In this document: positions 28,141 to 38,540 of the stretch, in pieces
How the letters are laid out: the number at the start of each line of letters is the position of its first letter
Numbering within the stretch: the stretch's first letter is position 1
Source of the DNA: Urechis unicinctus
Taxonomy: Eukaryota > Annelida > Polychaeta > Xenopneusta > Urechidae
Length of the DNA: 64,000 nucleotides
Assembly: GCA_034190875.2 (NCBI GenBank)
Contig: CM067356.1
Location: 22,255,258 to 22,319,257, forward strand
Reading direction: 5' to 3'
The notes under the pieces: model-generated
Told to the model about the DNA's origin: nothing
Databases searched by the model: none
What the model saw: the letters and a program-made list of their open reading frames with translations, nothing else
Made by a program: the position numbers and the translations under genes

Positions 28141-31100
28141 ATGACGACGCAGCCAAAAAAGCGATGAAGGCGATCTTAGCACGATTGAAATATATTTTTG
28201 ATGCGTATAGATCTGAACCCAATTTCTAGAGTAGAGTTGAAATTAAGATTTTATAAATCACTTTCGCAGGAATTTTGGCACGTGGTATGGCTACAATCCG
28301 TGGAGCTGGTTTGATGTCGCTAAGTAAAATGAAGAGTAGCAATTGAATGAATGGTCTTGTAAGACGTGTATTGACTAGTTTTCAGTGGACAAAAGTCTCT
28401 CAACAGTCCAATTATACAATGTAATAAAGAAACAGGAGCATTGGCAAAGCAACGCGGCTATTAGGGTTATGGTCTTGCGGGTTGAAGCTGGTTTATCACT
28501 TAATATTTTGGCCTCTGAGGGTTTTCTATAACCTTCTGAGCAATATTATCTATTAATGTCGATATAAGTTTATTGAAGCAACATCATGCCTACCTCTGGT
28601 ATGTGGTTATCCGAATGCCCGTTCAAATGTTTTCTCGACTTATGAAAACGTGCTATACTAATTCAGACACCAACCAACTATATTGGCTGTTGTATGTAGT
28701 GTTATTGCAGAATCATATGCCGGGATAGGTCCATCGCGAATTAAATTCAACGGTTATTGACTTTCATGAGCACCATTTTGAGCAAGATACGAGACTCGGA
28801 AAAATACGTTAAGTTTTCAGTATTATATTTAGAAAAGTTGACTTTAGCATTATGCCCTTGTATATATACATCATAAGCTCACAACGTGCCATTCAAACAG
28901 TGATCTTTATCATTTGCTGTATTTCTGCTATACTGTCTAGAAAGATCAGTCATGTTAAAAATTGCTGCCCCCCTAGAAACTGACAATGCGTCGCATTATT
29001 ATCATGCGTAGGTACATGTGGCATTGAAATCACGATGACCCTTGTCTTAAATCAGCATACACTACGGTAGGATGTTTGTAATTTGACAAGCCCCGTCTTC
29101 TGGTGCAGATCCTTAATGCGGCTGACCCGATTTATTACGCAGCCGTCATCTCGGCTGGAGAAATGGATGCACTGTTGCCAGGAGACCCCATATTTAACCC
29201 CAGCCAAAACATTAAATAATTGGATCCGCGCCTATTGCATCTTACCGTTCTGCTCTGCCCTCTTTTTATTCAGAAATATGTAGTTAATTTGTAGCTTAAC
29301 TGGCAATGAGGTTAATGGTTGGTGGAATATGATATTGCATGAAGCAATGGTAAGGTTAATGTAAATGTGGTCTATTCTTGGCCTTTCTGTTTCACAACAG
29401 CATTTCATGAATAGGACGAGGAGCATAGGACACTGAAGGTTGACGTACTGCATATCGTACTAGTAACCCGTTGTATTACCCAATTTGATATCCTGCAGCA
29501 TCAATTATTCACCCCATCATTATCCTTTCTACTTGGCACACAAGGCAATAGACACATTGTGCCCTTCAATGTGTATAATCAAACTTTACACCAGACCAAA
29601 TAAACCAAGCGTTGTGTTCACCTCATAGATAATTTACACCTTCATTCGGTCAGTCCACATTGATAATGTTTATTATCTACTCATTACAATGGTATACAAA
29701 ACATAAATTATGCGTCCTTTTCATAATTCATGGAAATCAATTATAGCTGTACCCACGTAAGTCTATATCAAGACGATTACGTAACATGCAGATGATAGGA
29801 GGGCAGGTCAGGTTTAGGTTGATGAAAGTGAAAACGTGATTGGCATTAGCTCTGCTCAGTCGTTGGGCGGGGTTTGAAAAGGTCAGTAGTGATGCATGGT
29901 AACTACAAAGAAGCAACGGAACAATTTGTGAGTGCCTGGATCGCTAGATCGATCGATCATTTTCCTGCTCGTGCTTTGTATCGCAAACCATCCGGATGAG
30001 AGGATGTATTGCGTCGTTGAACCGTTCATTTTATGTCATTAAAGAATATGTTGCCTGTGCAAAATTATAGTATCGACAATTGAAATATTCACGAGAAATA
30101 TCAATTCAGTGAAGAACATATCCTACTCATGTTCCGCCTGGAGCCTGTGCTCCACTTTTGATCCATTTGTTCATACTATAGCCGGTTCCCGTAGCGTAGT
30201 GGTAAACTGCATCCCATTTCGACCCAAAGGTTGTAGGTTCGATACCAAGGTGTGAACACATGAATGGTTCACCGTGACTCGGATGATAGCATTAAATAGC
30301 ATTCCCATCTCTAAAAGGGTATGCGCTCGACCCGGAAGCTCAACAATACTGTGCTGTCCAAGCGTCGTGTGTTATGCATAGATAATGGTCTATAAGCGTT
30401 ATCTTATTAACGTCTGTCATACTGAATGTAGTAAATATTGTCCGATTGTGGTAGGGTACAATTTATTGATTAGGAGATGACTAATTGAAATGAATGACAA
30501 ACATTGCTTATCTACCTCGCGGTGTGTACCCAAATCATTGTTTGTGATGTTGTTATTGTGACTATCATTCTATTCATGGATAAGGTAAAGCCCGCTGCTA
30601 ACTACCCTGACTGTCTACATTGCTCCATATAAATCGTTGTTAACTCCGTCAAAGATGATGTATTACCAGTTGGATATTCAATATTAAACTACGGTCTGTG
30701 CCATTTGAATTCGCAGGTCACATTGCCAAATGTCTTCGCACTAACCTGGCGTGTCACAAGTGGTATCGCACATATGTTGCCTTTGTATTTGTATAATAGT
30801 ATGAGTCTTGGTTCTGTCTATTGGGTAGTAGCTGCTTCACCTTAAATGGGCCCTAATAATGAACGCTCGATTAGAAATAGTTATAGATATCAATGATAGT
30901 CTATTTGTGAATAAACATAAAATGACTAAAATGTAAAAGCATTGATCTTGGACATAGCAATGAAAATATCTACCATGCAATGTACCTATTCTTCTGCATA
31001 TCTGCATCTGTTTCATACAGCCTGGTGTCTTTTAAGAACCATAGCAGGTAAAAATCAACGAAACAGTTACTTAGGAAATAACTACTCAGGTACAGCTGAT

Positions 31101-32289
31101 AGACCACGACGTGACGTGTAATTAATACCGAGTTACTAAAGCTTAATGACGATTGGTTCACTTTACTTCGTAGACTTCCATGCTACAAAGGAAAGATGAT
31201 TGGAGTTCTGCAGTTGACCCTAATCGATGAAGCTTAACACAGCATGAACTTGCAATAGTATTTCTTCCCAGAGTATCCTGTTCTTATTGTGTATCTTAGC
31301 AGATAAAGCGCACCAGCAGACATTTGTGTCCTCAAAGTTATGTCACTCCCTGAAAGAAAACATCTGTCTGATTGATGAAATAACCATTTCGTGTGTTGCA
31401 CAAAATGGAGCGAAAGGACTACACAACGGAAGCTATGGGTACCTGAATATAAACTCGTCTCAAACATCTCATTTGATGCGTCTTCCCGCCATGTGGATGT
31501 ATACACCCCATACTTTGAACCATGCACCACCATACATACAAATAAATAAATAACTTATCGACCAAATGGCGTTACTACTTTCTCCTGTTCTCCTGATTAT
31601 AACGATGGCAGCATACCATGGTTTTTCTATTGTCCGATGATTCTTACTTTCATAATTTGAAAAATACATGATCTTACGATCAAAAGCACCTAGAGAGAAT
31701 AATCAGCCGATTCTTAAACTGCTATTACGTTACGTTACGTGGCGTTGAAGGTTGCAGAATGAAATCGTAACCTAATTAAATCATTTCTGCCATTGGCATT
31801 GCACTTTACCTGTATTGCAAGTATTTCTTCGCATTTAGAATAGTCCACAGAACCTACAACGCTAGTTGGCGCGCGAAATATTCCATATTGAATAATAAGC
31901 CTACCTACAAAACCTACTGACATTGCTAGATGGAGACCTGAACACGCTACTTCACATTGTATGTTTCAGAATTGGGTTGAATATAAGCCATACAAAAACA
32001 GTAATGCGTAAAAGCAGCTACAAAAACACACAATGAGTTCTTCCTCTTGGACGATCCAAATATAGCAGACACTGACATTTTCCAGCAATACCTGTTCATT
32101 TGTGCAAAAATTAAGGCAGTGTCTGTAATGTTGGGCGTTGAGGTAAGGAATGTAGAATGGTTGTATTGCGTTTATTTGGGGCTGTAGCGAAAGTAATGAC
32201 ATTCTAGCTCAAAAGAGAAACAACTATTGCCTCATTACACGGTAATACGTATACTAGCTATTTTGATAGCAAATGATTACACAAGAGTT
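28141..32289. other. Stretch unique to the right segmental copy
   Basis: 4.15 kb with no counterpart in the left copy, so either an insertion here or a loss there. It contains the SINE-like sequence at 30.18 kb and otherwise only short frames, the longest 99 codons at 31,234-31,533 (minus). I found no terminal inverted repeats or obvious target-site duplication at its limits. Confidence 0.5.
30183..30330 (+). mobile_element. tRNA-derived SINE-like sequence
   Basis: GTAGCGTAGTGGTAAAC matches a polymerase III A box (TRGCNNAGTGG) and GGTTCGATACC, about 43 bp downstream, matches a B box (GGTTCGANNCC). This is the internal promoter layout of a tRNA. The 5' end does not pair with the sequence after the B box to form an acceptor stem, so it is not a tRNA gene but fits the head of a tRNA-derived SINE. 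The body after the head and its 3' end are uncertain, and no second copy is seen in the window. Confidence 0.5.
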
Positions 32290-33833
32290 TCTAATTTACT
32301 GCAGTAAACATATCACGACAATTTGTTTTAATCCACAATTTTCCATCTGGCTGGATTAAGGGCGTTAATTAAACCATACTTATTGATCAGTGGTGTAGCG
32401 TCTCAGAATTAAGTAGGATGCATCCAATAACAATTTGCATTCTTTATTTGTATACAATGGATGTTTGGGGAGTCGTACATTGTACAAGGGCCAAATTATT
32501 CACTACTAGAGATGTTCCTATTATAATAACAATCTCCAGCGCCGTTGAGATAATCACATTTCAAGCGCCGCCATTATTGGGTTTAAGGTAGTCTCTTGAG
32601 ACTGAAATAACGAACAAAAGAAGAAGCAATGAGATTAAGCGAGTACGAGTGCCTATGAAATAATCGATTTATGGCCACGAAGCGGTGGAAACCATCCTAT
32701 CATTAGTCATATATCTCCCCCGAATACCTAAGCATTATGTTTGACGAGCGCAAAAGGAATGTGCAGCAATACGTTCCTGTTAATCCCTTCACGTATTAAT
32801 TTCATTTCCTCATATCATTTACATTGAAGTGTTCCATGACATAAACGAAAGACTTCTAGACATCTACCAATTGATGTAATAGGAAGGATAATGGTTTGTT
32901 CTTATTCTGTCGAAAAACCGATTTGGAGCGATGTGACAGTTTTTAAGTGACATCCATACTACAATGCTCTTTCATGTCAAAATCAAATTACACAAGTAAG
33001 CATTGTCCAGGTTCAACATTCGTCTCCAACATAATTACTGTACAGCCCTATTTGTCATTTAGCAGTCCCTCCATGATAATGCGATATTATTCCAAAGCAG
33101 TGTATACTTCTATCACTTCTGTTATCTTTTTATACTTCAGAAAATGTTTGATAAATCGAGGGGTTTGAGAGCATTAAAAACACAAAGTGTATGGTCCAAC
33201 CAAAATCACTGTAGAATGTGGCATTGTGAGCCTGGTGGTTTTTCTAGTCAGCATCTCTATGGCACGTCTGGCAGTTGTCTACTTTGGCAACGAAACTCCT
33301 GGTGCCTGTATAGTAACGTGCCTTTCAACGCTGTGATAGATCTGAATCATGACAGTAATATTGACGTACATGTATCAAATTTTACAAATAAATCTCGTCT
33401 CCATTCATTCAATAATGATGGCATATATAATAATGACGCCACGGATTGCTTGACTGCACTTCAATTTGTAACCAAGTTGGAGTTGAAATTAATTATCTCT
33501 CAATTTCTGTAGATTCTTATCGGCTGATGTCAGTGAATTTAGCAAGAGCTAATTAACTGCATTGAAGACAGTTGTCCTTTTGCATGGCTATAATTTATCG
33601 ACATTCGCTTCTAGATGTGTCGGGCTGATCAAAAAGAGCTTATATTGACGCTTAGAGGGCTCACTGCAGAAGAAATGTACATGCACACCACCTGCATACA
33701 ACATGCAACATGCCATAACGCCTAACGCCTCGACTAATTAGCTGTTTCCATTATGTAAAGATGAACAACGGTCCCAGCTGTTGATTTTATGATAGCCCCT
33801 CATGACTGTAGGTTCAACGCGTAGGTCAATTAG

Positions 33834-34178
<345 letters not shown>

Positions 34179-34280
34179 AATTGAAGTAAGTCGTTTGACC
34201 GATTTTCATACCCTTCAGTACTTGTTGCCGCAAAGAAACCTGGTATTCTTTATCGGAAGTGAATAGAGCTTATAAATCTT

Positions 34281-36043
34281 TGATATTACATTACTTAAGG
34301 ACAGTATGATGCGTTAAATATGTTGGCCTCTTCGTCGCTAAATGAGATTATTGTCTGCCTTGGTCTGCAGCTAGCATAATGTGTGTTGTTGCCAGTAAGG
34401 CCACATATAAGAAGAATACAAGATCGAATGTTGATCTTGTACGATTGTAATTCCATGAACACAATATTATGCAAATTATCTCTTCAAAGCATAAGTGGAG
34501 TTACTGGCCATTGTTCAATACCGTTATCGTTGCATAAGGATCACCATGACACATTACTCGGGCCAGTGTGGGCACACCGATGATATGCTGCCATATACTA
34601 TGCTTCGATCTAACGAAAGGGGACAACGGTTTTCAAGCTTGCTCACAAAAAACCCTTTCAATTTGATCGATGCAGCCTGCCGAAGCCATTGTCCAATATC
34701 AGGAAGTCACACGTTTTGCTCGACATAACTGCATGTCTCTGTTTAGACAATAAAGCAATGCAATGCGGTTGAGTAATTATGGTGTGCGGCAAACGAGCTG
34801 AAAACATGGAATGGGAATATGCAAATGATTTAGTGTGCATTCTAACGAATGTTACAAGTGCGCACATTTAGTTTCATGCACACAATCATTAGCAAACGTT
34901 ATCTATTGATCAGTTTTAGTGCATATTTTACCAATGAATCATTGCATAATTTATGTAGCAGCATCAATAGAGTTGTGACTAAAACGACCAGTGATGGTTT
35001 GTTATTATTAAGTCCTTAATAATAGTTCCTGGAGATGTGTTTTACCCTAATCATCTTGAATTCCGTCGCATATTTGTCTTACAGATTGTATATCGTCTTG
35101 TTAAAAGACCACAGCTACAAATTGAGATCCTGGTTGTCTATAATATACCCATACACCTACTCGTTGGAGATCACAAACCCACGTTTAACATCATAATGCC
35201 TCACAATTGACCAAAGCAGTTAAACCCCTTTTAGCGACAACTTTTTTGTAACCCATATAAAGATGGTTTCGTTAAATACAACAGAAATCAATAACTGACA
35301 AGTGACCTTCAATCACAATGCCTCAGAACGTAAGGGTTTCCTCCCGGATAAAGATGGCTGTTAAAAAGAGCGATTGGTAATGCAAAACCGATACCGATTT
35401 GTCAAGAACCATTCAAATGGATTGGATATTACTTCTGAGAAAAGCATTACTGAAATGCACTCATCGTCATCACCAATGCAAGCGTCACACGATAAACATA
35501 TATATTATATTGATATTGAGCGCTCGTGCCGTTGAAATTGACAGGCAAACGCCTAGGATGAAATCTTCGTGTCCGCATATCCGTTTGTCAATGTTAAATG
35601 GTTAGGCAGTGTCATTTCGCGAAAGCAGTCCTGTCTGTTTGTCATTAAACAATAAACTTGTTTATTCATCCTTTGTTTCGCGTTCGGTTTTGCTCAGTGA
35701 TGTATCACAAAACTAACCTCTGCAACTTTCTGTGTTTATTAGGATGAGCCATAATTGTTAATTATGAATAGATGACCAATGTTGGTGCTCGGTAGATATC
35801 ATCGTAATCTGATGTTCTATGATTTGTTTAGCAATGACAACATTATCTGTAAGTGCAAAACGAAAGTGATGCAGCTAGGAAGTAACACCAAGCTAAATGA
35901 ATTGTTCATATTTTTGGAAAATGAATAGTCACCGATTGTTTGCTACTCTATTTAATCACAGCCGGGCTTTTTAGAAACATTATCCTTCCATAACTTTACA
36001 ATGACACATCGAGGTACCATGTATCACAGTCGTGGTGGTGTGG
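34281..36043. other. AT-rich DNA upstream of the hydrolase gene, no gene recognised
   Basis: Only short open frames (up to 77 codons). No repeat partner was seen in the window. Confidence 0.45.
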
Positions 36044-36334
36044 CCCCCGGGGGGGGGGGGGGGGCACTTAAGTGTATAGAGGTTGTATATATGTGCCGCG
36101 CGACGGGGTATGCTTTTTCGGCCTCTCGACTTGTACGACGGGTTTTTGGGCCTCATACTTGTACGACGGGGTATGTTTTTCAGCTTCAATCTGTGCGACG
36201 GGTTATACATTCGCATAATACCTTGTACGACGGGGTATGCTTTTGGCCATATTGACCTTGTACGACGGGTACGGGTTTTCGAGGTCCCGCGGCACACCCC
36301 TATCCAGAATAAGGACAAGTGCCCCCCCCGGGGG
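36044..36334. mobile_element. G-tract-ended minisatellite element, MITE-like
   Basis: The 291-bp unit opens with CCCCC then a G run then CACTT, and closes with AAGTG then a C run then GGGGG, so its ends are inverted repeats. Between them are about six imperfect units of 30-36 bp around TGTACGACGGGGTATG followed by TTTT. The end adds GAGGTCCCGCGGCACACCCC. It has no coding capacity: long frames across it on both strands simply translate the repeat. The structure suggests a non-autonomous element or repeat-capped minisatellite. The family is not identified, and the G-run length should not be trusted. Confidence 0.6.
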
Positions 36335-36553
36335 ACCAACCTACAACTGACACGTGAGAGTGATCGCGTAGCTACTGCTGCCTACCCGCTAGTTGCCCCC
36401 CACCCCTCCCTTCACCTACTTGCTTAAGTTCAAATGGGTCACCACCCACTTGGAGCAAGCTAGACCCACCAGATATTCAATCGAGCGAAGTCTATCTTAC
36501 TAGTTTTGCAATCCATTTAGTATCCAGCTAACACACACGGAAAGCTATTCTAA

Positions 36554-37777
36554 ATGGAGCCTACAAAAGTAGTTCTAACCTTGCTGGTTGCTGCTTTTGC
36601 AGCTTGGTATTTATACACACCACTTCCTTCAAACATCGCCCATCCATGGAAGACACAAGGAATTTATGCCTTCTATGGTATTCTTGGTCTCGCCAGTTCT
36701 ACAGCCGAACGCATTGGAATAGTCTCAAAAATCGACGCTACCAATTATCTTTTTGACAGAAGTCTTCGTGTTTTCTTTTGGTTCTGTGATATTCCCGGGA
36801 GCACTGTAGTGATTGAACGAGATGTGTTTGATGGCGTGCCTGTTGTCATATACAAACCGACTGGACAGCAAACTAAGGACAAATTGCTTCCGGGTTATGT
36901 CAATTATCATGGCGGAGGTTGGACATTTGGTACACCAATATTCTCTCATGCAGGAGTCAAACGAATGGTTGAGCAACTCAATCTGGTTGGTGTGATTGTG
37001 GACTATCGACTTGCACCTCATGTTAAATTTCCTGTACAATTCAATGATTGCTTAAAAGCTACCAAACACTTCATGAAGTTCGCCGAAAGATATGGCGTTG
37101 ATGGCGACCGAATTGTAATCGGGGGTGATTCTGCAGGGGGAAATATGGCATCTGCAATATCGCTCAATCTCCGAGACGATGATTCATTTGGTTTTGTTCC
37201 CAAAGCTCAATTGCTTATTTATCCTGCAGTACAAGCTATAGATGTCGATACGCCGTCTTATCAGCAAACGTTTGACCCATCCTTCATGAGCCGCGTTGGA
37301 ATGTCCTGGTTCTGGTCCATGTACATCACCGGAACTGGCAATTTGACGAATCACATCGCATCTGGAAACCACGTGCCATTAGCAATCAAAAAGAAAATGG
37401 CAGCTACCATTATGAAACATAAGGCTTTGGGTCAAGAATACCTCTACCCCCCATACCAAACTCCCATTCTAACCGACGGAGATGAGAGGATTTGGAATGA
37501 AATCAAGGATGTTGTCATGAATCCATCTTTTGCACCTTTAATGGCCGAGGATTTGAGTAATTTGCCACCTGCTCTTGTGTATACTGTTGAATACGATGTG
37601 CTGAGGGACGAGGGGATCTGGTTCGCTCAAAGACTGGAGGCTGCTGGCAATGAAGTCCGTCATTTGCATGGTTCCGCTACGTTCCATACAAATATGGTTT
37701 TCATTGACATATTACCGGACGCAAGTATGCATTTCGATGGAATGATATCGTTTGTGAACGAACACTTGTTGAATTAG
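36554..37777 (+). CDS. Arylacetamide deacetylase-like serine hydrolase
   Basis: A 407-residue alpha/beta hydrolase of the hormone-sensitive-lipase/AADAC family, close to the roughly 400 residues usual for AADAC. Such enzymes hydrolyse ester and amide bonds of lipids and xenobiotics, and vertebrate AADAC is anchored in the ER membrane facing the lumen. Residues 5-22 form a hydrophobic N-terminal anchor. The oxyanion-hole motif HGGGW is at 119-123, YRLAP follows at about 156-160, and the nucleophile Ser193 lies in GDSAGG. The likely acid Asp348 (EYDVLRDEG) and base His378 (SATFHTN) match the spacing of human AADAC (189/343/373). The start is the first ATG in frame and agrees with the anchor. 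The gene is a single uninterrupted exon, whereas vertebrate AADAC genes have introns. Possible polyadenylation signals AATAAA occur at about 37,960 and 38,073. All catalytic residues are present, so it looks functional; its exact substrate is unknown. Confidence 0.9.
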   Translation: MEPTKVVLTLLVAAFAAWYLYTPLPSNIAHPWKTQGIYAFYGILGLASSTAERIGIVSKIDATNYLFDRSLRVFFWFCDIPGSTVVIERDVFDGVPVVIYKPTGQQTKDKLLPGYVNYHGGGWTFGTPIFSHAGVKRMVEQLNLVGVIVDYRLAPHVKFPVQFNDCLKATKHFMKFAERYGVDGDRIVIGGDSAGGNMASAISLNLRDDDSFGFVPKAQLLIYPAVQAIDVDTPSYQQTFDPSFMSRVGMSWFWSMYITGTGNLTNHIASGNHVPLAIKKKMAATIMKHKALGQEYLYPPYQTPILTDGDERIWNEIKDVVMNPSFAPLMAEDLSNLPPALVYTVEYDVLRDEGIWFAQRLEAAGNEVRHLHGSATFHTNMVFIDILPDASMHFDGMISFVNEHLLN

Positions 37778-37959
37778 TTAAGATGCCCCAAAAATACATT
37801 TATCATAATCATTTCGTTTACATGTTACTACAATATCACAGTAGCAAATTGAATTACCCAATGAAAGTGAAGTTTAAATCGACAGCTCGCTGTATCACCT
37901 TTACTGGTCTGTAATGTAGAATTCAATGTATTCTTGAATAGCTGACACGATCAAGAGGT

Positions 37960-37965
37960 AATAAA
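37960..37965 (+). promoter_or_regulatory. Candidate polyadenylation signal of the hydrolase gene
   Basis: AATAAA 183 bp after the stop codon. A second AATAAA lies at about 38,073, only 15-20 bp before the Polinton boundary. Confidence 0.45.
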
Positions 37966-38088
37966 TGTTAGAAAGAGTATCAACCGTGGAATATTACCAT
38001 CTTCTAATATGTGTGCATAAAACCTGTTTTGTGTCGTTAACATGCTAAATCTTGTTTTAGCTTATGGGTTGGGAATAAACATTGAATG

Positions 38089-38094
38089 ATTCAA
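38089..38094 (+). repeat. Target-site duplication, left
   Basis: ATTCAA directly before the left inverted repeat is matched by ATTCAA at 53,041-53,046 directly after the right one. The last A may belong to the element, so five bases are certain and six possible. Polintons are known to make 6-bp duplications. Confidence 0.75.
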
Positions 38095-38224
38095 GTAGTA
38101 TAGAGACTGGGGGTACGAGCACAGCTTCCAAAATGACTCACATGAGCCAGCGAACCGCTCGCACCTCCCCCCTATACTATACCATATGAGCCCAGCCCTT
38201 CCAGCCCCTATGGTATAGGCCCAC
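38094..38224 (+). repeat. Polinton left terminal inverted repeat (131 bp)
   Basis: Begins AGTAGTATAGAGACTGGGGG and is the exact reverse complement of 52,910-53,040; I found no difference over 131 bp. Inside it CTATACTATACCATATG and CCTATGGTATAGG are short near-palindromes. Confidence 0.95.
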
Positions 38225-38244
38225 TAAAGAGGGCGACAGCAATG

Positions 38245-38517
38245 TCAACCATCTACAACAGGACCCTGAGGAATAAGCTCTTCTAAACGACTCACGCGCT
38301 CCAAAAGGTTCTCATACTTCGATTCCAATTCCCTCACCTTCTCCTCTACACCAGGACCCTGAGGAATAAGCTCTTCTAAACGACTCACGCGCTCCAAAAG
38401 GTCCTCATACTTTGATTCCAAATCCCTCACCTCAATCTCAAGGTCCACCTTCTCCTCCCATATATGTTCCACATCTGCTTGCAGCTCGGCCACCCCCATA
38501 TGTTCATCGGTGCTCAT
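38245..38517 (-). CDS. Polinton small coiled-coil protein (90 aa)
   Basis: Outermost gene at the left end, just inside the inverted repeat. The protein is acidic and strongly heptad-patterned (LESKYEDLLERVSRLEELIP). Its C-terminal part is two nearly identical 31-residue units, encoded by a 93-bp in-frame tandem repeat (about 38,261-38,430), each ending IPQGP. A coiled-coil oligomerisation role is likely, but no specific function is known to me. It lies immediately downstream of the polymerase gene on the same strand, so the two may be co-transcribed. The frame looks whole. Confidence 0.55.
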   Translation of the reverse strand: MSTDEHMGVAELQADVEHIWEEKVDLEIEVRDLESKYEDLLERVSRLEELIPQGPGVEEKVRELESKYENLLERVSRLEELIPQGPVVDG

Positions 38518-38540
38518 TCTATACCTCAGCCCTCATATGT

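Noticed and set aside
30181-30255. A true tRNA gene at 30.18 kb
   Set aside because: A and B boxes fit, but the 5' end cannot pair with the 3' side as an acceptor stem, so a SINE head is the better reading.
36001-36427. Overlapping frames of 84-119 codons at 36.0-36.4 kb on both strands
   Set aside because: They translate the repeated TACGACGGG units of the minisatellite element and share no protein family.
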